Assembly (NCBI GenBank): GCA_947501475.1
Contig: CANMWA010000003.1
Location: forward strand, 1-64,000
Length of the DNA stretch: 64,000 bases
Direction: 5' to 3'
From: an uncultured Aquimarina sp.
GTDB taxonomy: Bacteria; Bacteroidota; Bacteroidia; Flavobacteriales; Flavobacteriaceae
Of this stretch, positions 42,223 through 50,679 are shown piece by piece. The notes under the pieces were generated by a model. It was given only the letters and a program-made list of their open reading frames with translations, did not search any database and was not told the origin of the DNA. The position numbers and the translations under genes were made by a program. Numbering within the stretch: position 1 is the stretch's first letter; each line of letters opens with the position of its first letter.

Positions 42223-42362
42223 AACCACTAACAACGGCTATAATTCATTGTGAAGTCCAGTAATGGATTCTTGGGAAATCCTAGCAGATTTCCCAAACGT
42301 TGATCTCTTTTTGCTAACTTAGTGCCAAACACAACGAAACCATAGCCCAACTGTTGTATGTA
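42223..42362 (+). repeat. attC-like site, cassettes 29|30
   Basis: Left box AACCACTAAC matches GTTACTGGTA in 8/10. Body with CAACGGCTATAATTCATTGTG, TTGCTAACTTAGTGCCAAAC. Right box GTTGTATGTA opens cassette 30. Confidence 0.78.
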
Positions 42363-42372
42363 ATTGAAAATA

Positions 42373-42996
42373 ATGAATACAGAATTTTTAACAAAGTGTT
42401 ATCCGAATTTTGAAAAGGAACTAATTCAAGAAATAGAAGAACATTCTATATTGAAGACCTTTAAGAAAGGTGAATTCATAGTTAAGCAAGGGCAGTATAT
42501 CAGGTTTTTACCAATCATTCAAAATGGATGTGTTAAAGTATTTTGCAATGAACAATCTATAGATTTTTTATTGTATTTCTTGGAGTCGGGAGAATCTTGT
42601 ATCTATAGTTTTGCACATGTAAATAATGGAGAACAAGCAAACTTCTCTGCAATTGCTGAAAGAGATAGCCATTTGTTATTACTGCCAGTAGATAAAGTTA
42701 AATTTTGGATGAAAAAACATCCTTCATTTAGCAGTATTATTCTTAACAATTATAAAAAACATTATAACGATCTATTGAACACAACCAAACAAATTATTTG
42801 TTATAACCTTGACGATAGATTAATTTATTATTTAAAAACAAAAGCTAAACTTCTAGGAACACATCTCTTAAGCATCTCTCATCAAGAAATAGCAAATGAT
42901 TTGGGTACTTCTAGGGAAGTTATTTCCCGTATAATGAAAAAGTTAAGTTTAAAAGAAGTAGTGAAACAAGATGGACGAAAAATAAAAGTTTTATAA
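42373..42996 (+). CDS. Crp/Fnr-family transcriptional regulator (cassette 30)
   Basis: 207 residues from ATG 42373 (TTG at 42364 also in frame). cNMP-binding-like sensor (LKTFKKGEFIVKQGQYIRFLPIIQNGCVKVF), then a winged HTH (SISHQEIANDLGTSREVISRIMKKLSLKEVV). No Cys cluster of Fnr type. The next gene is a tyrosine-coordinated heme protein; an inverted repeat TTGATA/TATCAA lies before it, so this regulator probably controls it. Confidence 0.9.
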   Translation: MNTEFLTKCYPNFEKELIQEIEEHSILKTFKKGEFIVKQGQYIRFLPIIQNGCVKVFCNEQSIDFLLYFLESGESCIYSFAHVNNGEQANFSAIAERDSHLLLLPVDKVKFWMKKHPSFSSIILNNYKKHYNDLLNTTKQIICYNLDDRLIYYLKTKAKLLGTHLLSISHQEIANDLGTSREVISRIMKKLSLKEVVKQDGRKIKVL

Positions 42997-43029
42997 AGTA
43001 ACATTTATCACTGTTTTTGTTTTAGCAAG

Positions 43030-43052
43030 TTGATAGTTTTGTTGTTTATCAA
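43030..43052 (+). promoter_or_regulatory. Candidate Crp-family operator before the heme protein gene
   Basis: Inverted repeat TTGATA-N11-TATCAA (43030-43052). A TAGTTTTG (-7 type) box lies within it (43034-43041). Confidence 0.45.
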
Positions 43053-43063
43053 ATAAACTCGAT

Positions 43064-43303
43064 ATGTCAGAACAAACACAATTAATACCAGGAAACTCTC
43101 TAATAACAAAAACACCAGAAGAAGGAAGAGTTTTGGCAGTAAAAATGGCTAGATTAATTATTAAAAGTACTCAACCAGATGCAAAGGCAAGAGAAAAAAT
43201 GCGCCCAATTTATGCAAATGATGCTTCTATGCTAATAGCTATAGGACAAACCGTGGCAACTGAATTTGCCACAATAGCTAAAGCAAACGACTATTGGAAA
43301 TAA
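43064..43303 (+). CDS. Hexameric tyrosine-coordinated heme protein, HTHP (cassette 30)
   Basis: 79 residues. Matches the small HTHP family in order: TPEEGRVLAVKMARLIIKSTQPDAKAREKMRPIYANDASMLIAI with the Tyr that ligates heme iron (in RPIYAND), ending TIAKANDYWK. Known: the family forms a hexamer with peroxidase and catalase activity. It may protect against hydrogen peroxide. Controlled probably by the Crp-like protein before it. An unusual cargo for a cassette. Confidence 0.85.
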   Translation: MSEQTQLIPGNSLITKTPEEGRVLAVKMARLIIKSTQPDAKAREKMRPIYANDASMLIAIGQTVATEFATIAKANDYWK

Positions 43304-43307
43304 ATAC

Positions 43308-43364
43308 TGCACACAACAAAGAACTGAGGTAAAAAACGACCACTTATACTAAACGCTGTGTGCA
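43308..43364 (+). repeat. attC-like site, cassettes 30|31 (compact, 57 bp)
   Basis: Left box TGCACACAAC matches GTTGTATGTA in 8/10. Right box GCTGTGTGCA opens cassette 31 and here also pairs with the left box of the same site. The middle lacks the usual GTATA arm. Confidence 0.65.
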
Positions 43365-43386
43365 ATATCACCAAACATCAAGAACA

Positions 43387-43989
43387 ATGACAGAATTTTG
43401 GGAAGAGAACTTTATTGACAAACAAGAAATGTGGGGGTATAAACCTTCAAATTCTGCTATTCTGACAAAAGATTTCTTTTTGAAAAACTATGTGAAAAAC
43501 ATTCTCATTCCCGGAATTGGATACGGACGAAATGCTCAGGTTTTTAAAGAAAATGGAATGGATATAACTGGAATTGAAATTTCTGAAACCGCAATTGATT
43601 TGGCTCACAAAAATTATGGAATGGATATGAACATTTATCACGGTTCTGTATCTGAAATGCCTTTTGACCATAAAAAATATGACGGAATATTTTGTTATGC
43701 ACTTATTCATCTTCTCGATAAAAATGACAGGTCGAAACTGGTAAGTGACTGTTATAACCAACTGACTAAAAACGGTTATATGGTTTTTACAGCCATAACA
43801 AAAAATGCACCGAATTTTGGAAAGGGAAAACCAATTGAAAAAGACCGTTATGAATTTCACAAAGGAGCAAAGATTTTTTATTATGACCAAGAATCGGTAA
43901 AAGCAGAATTTAATGACTTTGGTCTTATTGAATTCAATGAAGTGAATGAAAATCAACCAATGTATATGATAAAATGCAAAAAGGAATGA
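43387..43989 (+). CDS. SAM-dependent methyltransferase, TPMT-like (cassette 31)
   Basis: 200 residues from ATG 43387. Class I methyltransferase with ILIPGIGYGRNAQVF (glycine loop, about residue 40), GIEISETAIDLA (about 65) and FDHKKYDGIFCYALIHLLD. Closest to thiopurine-S-methyltransferase/TehB-type detoxifying enzymes. Overlaps the next gene by 4 bases (ATGA). Confidence 0.82.
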   Translation: MTEFWEENFIDKQEMWGYKPSNSAILTKDFFLKNYVKNILIPGIGYGRNAQVFKENGMDITGIEISETAIDLAHKNYGMDMNIYHGSVSEMPFDHKKYDGIFCYALIHLLDKNDRSKLVSDCYNQLTKNGYMVFTAITKNAPNFGKGKPIEKDRYEFHKGAKIFYYDQESVKAEFNDFGLIEFNEVNENQPMYMIKCKKE

Positions 43990-44636
43990 ATACATACTAT
44001 CTAATGGTAATCTTGTTTCTTCCCAATTTAACACTTGTAATCGGACAGACAGAAACTGACATCAATATTCCTGAATTTAATGATGATTACTGTGAAACGA
44101 TATCAACTTTAGAATCTGGAAAAACCAATATTGACTATAAAAAATTTAGAGAAAGCTTTCTTGAAAGCAAACAATTCAAAATAGCTTTGAGTAAATCATC
44201 TGAAATAAAAGAGTTGGAAAAAGAAATGTATGTCTAGATGTCTAAAAAACAATACGAAAATATAATTACGACCTCGAAAAAGATATTAAATATTGATTAC
44301 ACAAATTTAACGGCTCATAAAATTTTAAGACAAACCTATAAAATTATTGGAGATACAATCAACTCAAAAAAGTATAAAACAATTCAATTTGGACTTTTAA
44401 AATCGATAATAAACACTGGTGATGGGAAATCTTGCGAATCCGCTTGGGATGTTATCCAAACCTCAGAAGAGTATTTCATACTTGATATGTTAGGAGCGAA
44501 ATTGAATAAGCAGGAAATTGATTATAACGATGGAATTTGTGACAAAATGGATGTTGAAATTGAGGATGTTGAAAAAACCTATTATTTTGGAATAAGTAAA
44601 CTTCTTCAGGTAAAGGAAAAACTTAAACGAAAGTAA
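43986..44636 (+). pseudogene. DUF4919 protein split by an in-frame TAG (cassette 31)
   Basis: The first part (from ATG 43986, signal peptide ending LVIGQ) stops at TAG 44235-44237. The second part starts at ATG 44238 in the same frame and without any gap. Together they look like one secreted DUF4919 protein: YKKFRESFLESKQF, then NIDYTNLTAHKILRQTYKIIGD, SIINTGDGKSCESAWDVIQTSEEYFILDML, ending in a beta-strand and basic tail. A single nonsense change would explain it; readthrough is possible but has no support. Confidence 0.7.
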
Positions 44637-44640
44637 AAAG

Positions 44641-44847
44641 CCACCGATAACATTATACATTAAATCAGAACAAAGTTTAGTGCCAAAACAAAAGGTTATT
44701 TCCTTTTTGCAAAGGCACTAAACTTTTATATATTAAACCTGTCTGGCGGATGGCAGGCAGGCAGGTAAGAAAAAAATATGTGGAAAAAATCAAAAAGCAA
44801 GGTAACATTTTGCTCTGTTACGACACATATATTAAACATTACTAGTA
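44641..44847 (+). repeat. attC-like site, cassettes 31|32, composite (about 207 bp)
   Basis: Left box CCACCGATAAC finds no partner in cassette 31. First half resembles the 2876/3610 class (inner stem AAAGTTTAGTGCC/GGCACTAAACTTT); second half is the end of the 880/12136/46961 class. A GC-rich repeat lies between them. Right box ATTACTAGTA opens cassette 32. Confidence 0.65.
44738..44765. repeat. GC-rich REP-like palindrome
   Basis: 28 bases, CCTGTCTGGCGGATGGCAGG and a further GCAGGCAGG-type end; strikingly GC-rich in AT-rich surroundings. Similar palindromes are common dispersed repeats in Bacteroidota genomes. Confidence 0.55.
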
Positions 44848-44858
44848 CTATAAAGAAA

Positions 44859-45449
44859 GTGAAGAAAAATTTAAAAGAGTTGACTAAACAGGATTGGGAT
44901 ACCCTTTTTCCTATTCAACTTGTTGACCATAAACCTGAATGGGAACAAGTTTTTAAACTAGAGAAGCAAAAAATTCTTGAGGCTACTAAAAATCAATATT
45001 TTGATAAAGTAGAACATTTTGGAAGTTCATCTATTCCTAATATCAAATCCAAACCCTATATAGATATATTAATTGAAATCCCAAGAAAGTACTTATTCAA
45101 TCCTCAAATAATAGAGGATCTAAAAAGTATTGGATATACTTGCTTGACTGAACCTAATAATGATAAAGATAATTATATGATTCTTGCAAAAGGATATAAT
45201 TTAGATGGTACTTGCGAACAGGTTTTTCATATACATGCATGTCCTGAAGAACATCCAATGTTAGAACAAATTAAATTTAGGGATTATCTAATTCAAAATT
45301 CTAAACGTGCTAAAGAATATGAAAATTTAAAAATTAACTTATCTTCTAAATTTAAAAATGATCGAAGTGGTTATAGAATCGCAAAGACCAACTTTATAAA
45401 AGAGACACTAAATATAACTAAAGAAAAAAATACCAGTAACACTATGTAA
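44859..45449 (+). CDS. GrpB/UPF0157 nucleotidyltransferase-like protein (cassette 32)
   Basis: 196 residues from GTG 44859. The frame could reach back to ATG 44778, but that lies inside the spacer. Motifs: FPIQLVDHKPEWEQVFKLEKQKI, VEHFGSSSIPNIKSKPYIDILIEI (nucleotidyltransferase-like DxD region), FHIHACPEEHPM, IKFRDYLIQN. GrpB members are suspected CoA- or nucleotide-transfer proteins; substrate unknown. The last codons run up to the closing box. Confidence 0.82.
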   Translation: MKKNLKELTKQDWDTLFPIQLVDHKPEWEQVFKLEKQKILEATKNQYFDKVEHFGSSSIPNIKSKPYIDILIEIPRKYLFNPQIIEDLKSIGYTCLTEPNNDKDNYMILAKGYNLDGTCEQVFHIHACPEEHPMLEQIKFRDYLIQNSKRAKEYENLKINLSSKFKNDRSGYRIAKTNFIKETLNITKEKNTSNTM

Positions 45450-45490
45450 AAATGCATTAAAACGCATTTTACATTAACCGTTGTAGCTTA
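45431..45490 (+). repeat. attC-like site, cassettes 32|33 (compact class)
   Basis: Left box TACCAGTAAC matches ATTACTAGTA in 8/10. Stem ATGTAAAAATGC/GCATTTTACAT around the loop ATTAAAAC. Right box GTTGTAGCTTA opens cassette 33. The GrpB gene's stop lies inside. Confidence 0.82.
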
Positions 45491-45515
45491 TTTGTATCAA
45501 ACCTGAAATTTATTA

Positions 45516-46370
45516 ATGAAACCAACCCTAAAAAAAATAATTCACTTTCCTATAATAAAAATAGTTTTAGGAATTGCAATTTGCCTTGGAGTTCTAATTG
45601 GAGTTCAAAATTTGGTTACGAAACCAATCGTTTATTACCTTATTGATAATAAACCAACTGGAGATACGATAATAAATTATTTCTCTGTTATTACATTATT
45701 ACTAAGCTATTTTTATTTTTTTAAATTATATGAAAAAAGGGAAATTAAAGAACTATCTAAAACAAATTTAAAAACAGAATTATTAGGTGGTTTCCTATTT
45801 GGTTTTTTGGTTTTATCCTTGGTTATATTAACTCTTTATTTACTAGGTTACTATACAGTTGTTAGTATTTCTGACTTTTCTTATCTATTAGCCCCATTTT
45901 CATTTCTGGCAATTGCAGCTTTAATAGAAGAGGTTTTTTTCAGGCTAATTATATATAGAATTATTGAGAAATGGTTAGGAACTTATTTGGCTTTGATAAT
46001 AATATCTATAATTTTTACAGTACCACATTTATTGAATGACAATGTTACATTATTGTCCGTTCTATTATTATTAACCTTTGGATTTGCACATAGTATTATG
46101 TACACCTATACAAAAAGGTTATGGCTACCTTTTGCATTTCATTTGGGGTGGAACTTTGCACAGCCATTTTATGGTTCTAATCTATCTGGAACAGAAGAGG
46201 GACATATAATCAATTCAAATTTTGATGGCCCTATTTTATTAATAGGAAGTGAATTCGGAATAGAAGATTCTATTTTATCTATACTTTTATTACTTATAGT
46301 ATGTATTATATTTTTGAGATTATCAATTAGACAAAAGAGAATAGTAAAAACAAACTACAGCACCGCATAA
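45516..46370 (+). CDS. CPBP-family intramembrane metalloprotease (cassette 33)
   Basis: 284 residues, about eight transmembrane segments. Motifs IAALIEEVFFRLIIYRII (EExxxR; about residue 145), TVPHLL (about 172) and AFHLGWNFAQP (HxxxN; about 212). Larger than the cassette-19 and -26 proteases and without a LytTR partner. The last codons (NYSTA) run into the closing box, AAACTACAGC. Confidence 0.88.
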   Translation: MKPTLKKIIHFPIIKIVLGIAICLGVLIGVQNLVTKPIVYYLIDNKPTGDTIINYFSVITLLLSYFYFFKLYEKREIKELSKTNLKTELLGGFLFGFLVLSLVILTLYLLGYYTVVSISDFSYLLAPFSFLAIAALIEEVFFRLIIYRIIEKWLGTYLALIIISIIFTVPHLLNDNVTLLSVLLLLTFGFAHSIMYTYTKRLWLPFAFHLGWNFAQPFYGSNLSGTEEGHIINSNFDGPILLIGSEFGIEDSILSILLLLIVCIIFLRLSIRQKRIVKTNYSTA

Positions 46371-46488
46371 AATTAATTGCTAGTGCAAGCCCACTTACAA
46401 AAGCCCTCTCGGATTCTCTATTCAGTTGGTATTTGCTAAATTAGTTGCTTAAAACACGTAACTAATTCTATACAAATACGTTACCATT
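46352..46488 (+). repeat. attC-like site, cassettes 33|34
   Basis: Left box AAACTACAGC matches the box opening cassette 33 in 8/11. Core AAC is replaced by AGC. Body with TTGCTAAATTAGTTGCTTAA. Right box GTTACCATT opens cassette 34. Confidence 0.72.
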
Positions 46489-46500
46489 AATTACTGAAAA

Positions 46501-46962
46501 ATGAATAAATATAAATTATCACAATCTGAAAAAATTAAAATATTCTTGAATGAGTATTATTTTGGATATGGTGGTTTATATTCTGTTTCTAGAATTATAA
46601 GCGGGCCTTTAATTTTTATAATGGGTCTGAATCTGTACTTTAATGGAAATACTAAATCTGGGCTTAGCTATTCTGGAATTTTAGTCGTTTTCGGAATTTA
46701 TTATACATTAAAACCTTTGATTACACTGTTAACCCAAAAAGCTTGGTTTAAAAATTTTGAGCTTAACTACTCAATTACCCCTAAAAAAATAATCATCGAA
46801 TCCAATACAAGTAAATCTGAACTAGATTATTCAGAGTTGGATAAAGTTTTGAAAAGGAAAACATATTTTGCTCTAAAAACTAAATCTAAACAAGGAATTT
46901 ATTTACCAATAAAAAACTTAGAATCAAACGAGATAGAAATTCTGAACGGACTAAAAAACTAA
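46501..46962 (+). CDS. Membrane protein with YcxB-like C-terminal domain (cassette 34)
   Basis: 153 residues. Two transmembrane helices (IISGPLIFIMGLNLYF and YSGILVVFGIYYTLKPLITLL), then a cytoplasmic PH-like beta domain: NYSITPKKIIIESNTSKSELDYSELDKVLKRKTYFALKTK. This is the arrangement of YcxB-type proteins. Function unknown. The stop overlaps the closing box by 2 bases. Confidence 0.65.
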   Translation: MNKYKLSQSEKIKIFLNEYYFGYGGLYSVSRIISGPLIFIMGLNLYFNGNTKSGLSYSGILVVFGIYYTLKPLITLLTQKAWFKNFELNYSITPKKIIIESNTSKSELDYSELDKVLKRKTYFALKTKSKQGIYLPIKNLESNEIEILNGLKN

Positions 46963-47140
46963 TGGTAACACCAAGTATACGTCATAGCCGGTTTTGGTTG
47001 TGGATCGAGAAGTTATTCTATATTTGCTATGGCGCAAAGATTTTATGTTGAAAAGTTATAAAATCAGCGCAGATTTCTCGATGGCTTGGTAACATTTTGC
47101 TCTGCTACGACACATATATATTAAACGTTAGCAAATATTT
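46961..47140 (+). repeat. attC-like site, cassettes 34|35 (long class)
   Basis: Left box AATGGTAAC is the exact complement of GTTACCATT. Body like 880-1051 and 12136-12306. Right box GTTAGCAAATATTT opens cassette 35. Confidence 0.85.
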
Positions 47141-47143
47141 AAA

Positions 47144-48229
47144 ATGAAAAACCTTACCCTTTTATTGACATTCAGTTTTATTACAATTGTGTTGTCTAAA
47201 TCATATTGCCAAGATACTGGATTTGTTGGTTATGCAACTGCATCTATTAAACAAGACAGTATAAAAGAATTAAATTATGTTGGCTTTTCGGATAAAGAGA
47301 AGTCGTTAAAATATAATAGCTCAACTATACAACCGATAGGATCTGTTAGCAAAACCTTCATCGGACTTTCATTAATGATTGCCAAAGAAAAGGGATTACT
47401 TGACTTAGATGAAGATATCCATAAGTATATTGATTTCGAATTTGTAAATCCTAATTTAAAAAAAGAAAACAAAATAACGTTACGGCATTTAGCAACTCAT
47501 ACTTCTGGAATAATCGATAATGAAAAACAGTATGAATCGTCTTATTCTTTCGGGTTAAAACCAAACATGGAATTAGGTGATTATTTAAAGGAATATCTCA
47601 CAAAAAAAGGCAGTAAATATTCCAAAAAGAATTTTAACAAATCTAAAGCCGGTGAAGAATACGAATACTCAAATATAGCATCAGGTCTTACTGCATATAT
47701 TATCGAAAAAGTTAGCGGCAAATCATTTGACCTCTTTACTAAAGAATATATTTTCAAACCATTGGGAATGAAAAATACAGGCTGGTTTTATAAGGATATT
47801 GAAAAATTAAATCATGCTGTTTTATATGATGAGCAAGACAAAGCATTAGAACCATATTCTTGTGCTGTATATCCTGATGGCAGTCTAAAGACAACAATAA
47901 ATGACCTTTCAATTTACCTAATTGAATTAATGAAGGGGTATAACAAAAAGTCTAAACTACTATCCGAAAAATCTTGGGAAGAATTATTTAAGAAAAATTT
48001 TAATGATGATGTGAATGTAAAAAATATAAATAAAAAGGAGCCAAATAGTGGATTGTTTATGGTCTATTTTAAATCTGGTTCAATTGGGCACACAGGTTCC
48101 GATTTAGGAGTATCAACAATTATGACGTTTAATCCAAAAACCAACAATGGCAAAATATTTATGGCCAACGAAGATTTAACTGAAAGAAATCTGGAAAAAT
48201 TCAAGCTAATATGGAGCAATATAAAATAA
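47144..48229 (+). CDS. Serine hydrolase, class C beta-lactamase family (cassette 35)
   Basis: 361 residues with a signal peptide (cut after SYCQ, residue 23). Motifs: SVSK in IQPIGSVSKTFIGLSL (about residue 68), YSN in EYEYSNIASGLTAYI (about 177), and HTG in GSIGHTGSDLG (about 312). Closer to the canonical family (with HTG) than the other two in the array. Substrate unknown. Stops right at the closing box. Confidence 0.88.
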   Translation: MKNLTLLLTFSFITIVLSKSYCQDTGFVGYATASIKQDSIKELNYVGFSDKEKSLKYNSSTIQPIGSVSKTFIGLSLMIAKEKGLLDLDEDIHKYIDFEFVNPNLKKENKITLRHLATHTSGIIDNEKQYESSYSFGLKPNMELGDYLKEYLTKKGSKYSKKNFNKSKAGEEYEYSNIASGLTAYIIEKVSGKSFDLFTKEYIFKPLGMKNTGWFYKDIEKLNHAVLYDEQDKALEPYSCAVYPDGSLKTTINDLSIYLIELMKGYNKKSKLLSEKSWEELFKKNFNDDVNVKNINKKEPNSGLFMVYFKSGSIGHTGSDLGVSTIMTFNPKTNNGKIFMANEDLTERNLEKFKLIWSNIK

Positions 48230-48304
48230 AAATATTTGCTAAGTGCTAGCTCAAAAACCAGTCGTTTTCTGCTTCCGCACTATGCATAGCTAAACGTTGA
48301 CAAC
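48230..48304 (+). repeat. attC-like site, cassettes 35|36 (short)
   Basis: Left box AAATATTTGCTAAG complements GTTAGCAAATATTT in 13 of 14, the longest such match in the array. Right box GTTGACAAC opens cassette 36. Confidence 0.82.
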
Positions 48305-48308
48305 AACT

Positions 48309-49121
48309 ATGGACAAATTATATATCCAAAAAGAAGCAGATCCAAAGTTATCTAGTATAATTAAATGTTTTTGGCAAATCGATAGTCATGATGATTCAAC
48401 TATTCAAAGAGAAAAGATAATTCCAGATGGATATCCCGAGTTAATCTTTCATTATGGAAATGTTTATAAGACCAATATTAATGGTATATGGCAAGTTCAA
48501 GCTCAAGATTTAATTGCTGGTCAGATTACTAATCACTTTTTTATTGAAAATACAGGAATTAGTAAAATCTTTGCTATTAAACTTCAACCATGGGCTTTAA
48601 GTGAACTATATAATATTTCGATGCATGAAATAACAAATAAGGTAATCAATATTCCAAAAGACGTTCTTGATACTCTTAACCCAATTAAGGAAGTGGCTAC
48701 AAGCACTATTTCATTTAATGACAAAGTGTTAAGAATTGAAAATTGGCTCATATCAACGAATCAATTGGTAAACAATGAATTGTCTAAAGAGAAAAAAGCT
48801 TTGGACTTGATTATTAAAAATAGAGGAAGAGATAGTTTGAAAAAAATCCAAACTCTAACAGGAGTTAGTGAAAGAAAGTTAGAGCGATACTTTAAACTAA
48901 ATATCGGATTATCACCTAAATCATTTAGTAGAATTATACGTTTTTCAAATATCTTTAAACTTATCCAAGAAGATAACATTGATTGGGCTGATATTGCATA
49001 TTTATCAGGATTCTATGACCAATCACATTTTATTAAAAATTTCAAAGAATTTACTGGTGAACATCCCTCATCATATCCTTTTTTTGAGAAAAACATAGCA
49101 AATTTCTTTTTGAAAAAATAG
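48309..49121 (+). CDS. AraC-family regulator, DUF6597-like N-terminus (cassette 36)
   Basis: 270 residues from ATG 48309 (a TTG at 48297 lies in the box). N-terminal DUF6597-like sensor (PKLSSIIKCFWQIDSHDD, IIPDGYPELIFHYG); C-terminal HTH (LSGFYDQSHFIKNFKEFTGEHPS). Followed by a secreted DUF6265 gene. Similar in layout to the AraC at 35898. Confidence 0.88.
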   Translation: MDKLYIQKEADPKLSSIIKCFWQIDSHDDSTIQREKIIPDGYPELIFHYGNVYKTNINGIWQVQAQDLIAGQITNHFFIENTGISKIFAIKLQPWALSELYNISMHEITNKVINIPKDVLDTLNPIKEVATSTISFNDKVLRIENWLISTNQLVNNELSKEKKALDLIIKNRGRDSLKKIQTLTGVSERKLERYFKLNIGLSPKSFSRIIRFSNIFKLIQEDNIDWADIAYLSGFYDQSHFIKNFKEFTGEHPSSYPFFEKNIANFFLKK

Positions 49122-49197
49122 CTTGTCGGTTTTATACAATAGTTTGACTTTCTTATAATTTAATTTTGTTTCTATTATTAACCAAAAAATTTAAATT

Positions 49198-49653
49198 ATG
49201 AAAATCATCAAACTAACATTCACTTTAGCGTTATTTATATTAACAAATGCTTGTAGTCAACAATCAAATTTAAATCAAGTTAGTTTTTTAATAGGGACAT
49301 GGAAAATGGAAGGTAAAGAAAACTATGAAAAATGGAAAGAATCAGAAAATAGGCTTATTGGTGAATCATTCAAAATTAGCAATGAAGAAAAAAACATTTC
49401 TGAAACTATAGAGATTAAAGTGCAAAATAATCACATTTTATATACCCCAACTGTTTTTAATCAAAATGATGGTAAAGGAATTCCTTTCATATTAAAACAT
49501 AGTAAAGAAAACTTATTTTCTTTTGAAAACCTTAATCATGATTTTCCTAAAAAAATTCAGTATAAAATACTAAACGATAATGAACTACATGTATCAGTTC
49601 TTGGTGATAATGACAAAGGGTTTTCATACAAGTTAATTAAACAGACTAATTAA
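49198..49653 (+). CDS. DUF6265-family lipoprotein (cassette 36)
   Basis: 151 residues with a lipoprotein signal (LALFILTNAC, Cys 19). Lipocalin-like barrel: QVSFLIGTWKMEGKENYEKWKESENRLIGESFKI as in DUF6265. Often beside AraC regulators. A TAATTTTG (-7 type) box lies before the gene, so it may have its own promoter. Function unknown. Confidence 0.75.
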   Translation: MKIIKLTFTLALFILTNACSQQSNLNQVSFLIGTWKMEGKENYEKWKESENRLIGESFKISNEEKNISETIEIKVQNNHILYTPTVFNQNDGKGIPFILKHSKENLFSFENLNHDFPKKIQYKILNDNELHVSVLGDNDKGFSYKLIKQTN

Positions 49654-49686
49654 ATGTTTCTTAATAATTTTTACAGTTTGAAATAG

Positions 49687-49825
49687 CTATAGCTAACACC
49701 CTGTACAACTAATTACCTGGTTCTATTCTACTTACGAAAATTCTCTCGGATTTTCTATTCGGTTTATATTTGCTAAATTAGTTGCTTAACCACGCAACTA
49801 ACCATACACAAGACCGGTGGCAGTA
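49687..49825 (+). repeat. attC-like site, cassettes 36|37
   Basis: Left box CTATAGCTAAC does not match the start of cassette 36. Body with TTTGCTAAATTAGTTGCTTAACC. Right box GGTGGCAGTA opens cassette 37. Confidence 0.7.
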
Positions 49826-49843
49826 ATGTAAGAAAACGAAATA

Positions 49844-50248
49844 ATGACATTTTACGAAAAAGAACTTAATAGAATTCGTAGCATTGTTTATTCAAACGAA
49901 GGACAAATTAAAACCGTAATTGGAATTCGAAACTATATCGAAAATAATTATGATCTCAATTTAAATTTGGATTTATTGTCCCATATTCAGTTTGTTTCCA
50001 AGTATCACTTATTACGCTTGTTTAAAAAATATTATGGACTAACTCCAAGACAATACTTAATTGACAAACGAATTGAGAAATCTAAAGAGCATCTGATAAA
50101 TGGAATATCGGTAACAGAAACCTGTTTTGCTGTTGGATTTGAAAGTTTAGGTTCGTTCAGCACTTTATTTAAAACAAAAATAGGAAAATCACCTACAGAA
50201 TTTCAAAAAGAGCAACTTTCGAGAAGCAAAATAGATGCAGAGTTCTGA
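49844..50248 (+). CDS. Short AraC-family DNA-binding protein (cassette 37)
   Basis: 134 residues: almost only the tandem HTH (LDLLSHIQFVSKYHLLRLFKKYYGLTPRQYLIDKRIEKSKEHL and ETCFAVGFESLGSFSTLFKTKIGKSPTEF) and no sensor domain. Acts with another sensor, or responds to concentration. The next gene, 29 bases on, is a VOC enzyme, probably its target. Confidence 0.88.
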   Translation: MTFYEKELNRIRSIVYSNEGQIKTVIGIRNYIENNYDLNLNLDLLSHIQFVSKYHLLRLFKKYYGLTPRQYLIDKRIEKSKEHLINGISVTETCFAVGFESLGSFSTLFKTKIGKSPTEFQKEQLSRSKIDAEF

Positions 50249-50277
50249 ACTTTGGAGTATGAATAAATAAAACAAAG

Positions 50278-50673
50278 ATGAAAGTAACATTAATTAGCAT
50301 TCCTGTTCGAGACCAAGAAAAAGCTTTAAAATTTTACACAGAAAAACTGGGCTTCATAAAGAAGAAAGACCTACCATTAGAAGGCGGTAATCGATGGCTG
50401 ACCCTGGTTTCAGCAGAATGGCAGGACGGACCAGAATTATTATTGGAACCAGCCCCCAACCATTTCGAACCATGTAAGGTATTTCAAGATGCATTGATGG
50501 AAGCAGGATTTCCTTACACGCAATTTGATGTTGACAATGTTGACGCCGAATATGAAAGACTATCAAAACTTGGAGTTGATTTTAGCGTAAAACCAACTAA
50601 AATGGGAACTGTAAAAGTTGCAGTTTTTAATGATACCTGTGGAAATAATATTCAACTAGTGGAAGAATTGTAA
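50278..50673 (+). CDS. VOC-family (glyoxalase/bleomycin resistance-like) protein (cassette 37)
   Basis: 131 residues with the paired beta-alpha-beta-beta-beta modules: VTLISIPVRDQEKALKFYTEKLGF, LTLVSAEWQDGPELLLEPAP and KVAVFNDTCGNNIQLVEEL (terminal Glu ligand). Could be a glyoxalase, dioxygenase or drug-binding protein. Co-transcribed with a small AraC regulator. Confidence 0.88.
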   Translation: MKVTLISIPVRDQEKALKFYTEKLGFIKKKDLPLEGGNRWLTLVSAEWQDGPELLLEPAPNHFEPCKVFQDALMEAGFPYTQFDVDNVDAEYERLSKLGVDFSVKPTKMGTVKVAVFNDTCGNNIQLVEEL

Positions 50674-50679
50674 AAACAC

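Noticed and set aside
43447..44034. Long minus-strand ORF (195 codons) opposite the methyltransferase
   Set aside because: Antisense shadow of a well-supported gene; composition is typical of reversed coding sequence.
44235..44237. TAG as programmed readthrough or recoding signal
   Set aside because: No downstream structure or context seen that supports recoding; a nonsense mutation is simpler.
45483..45500. GTATCAAA near 45496 as a fourth sigma-factor promoter
   Set aside because: No TTTTGTAACAC at 13 bases upstream; TTGTAGC there belongs to the opening box.
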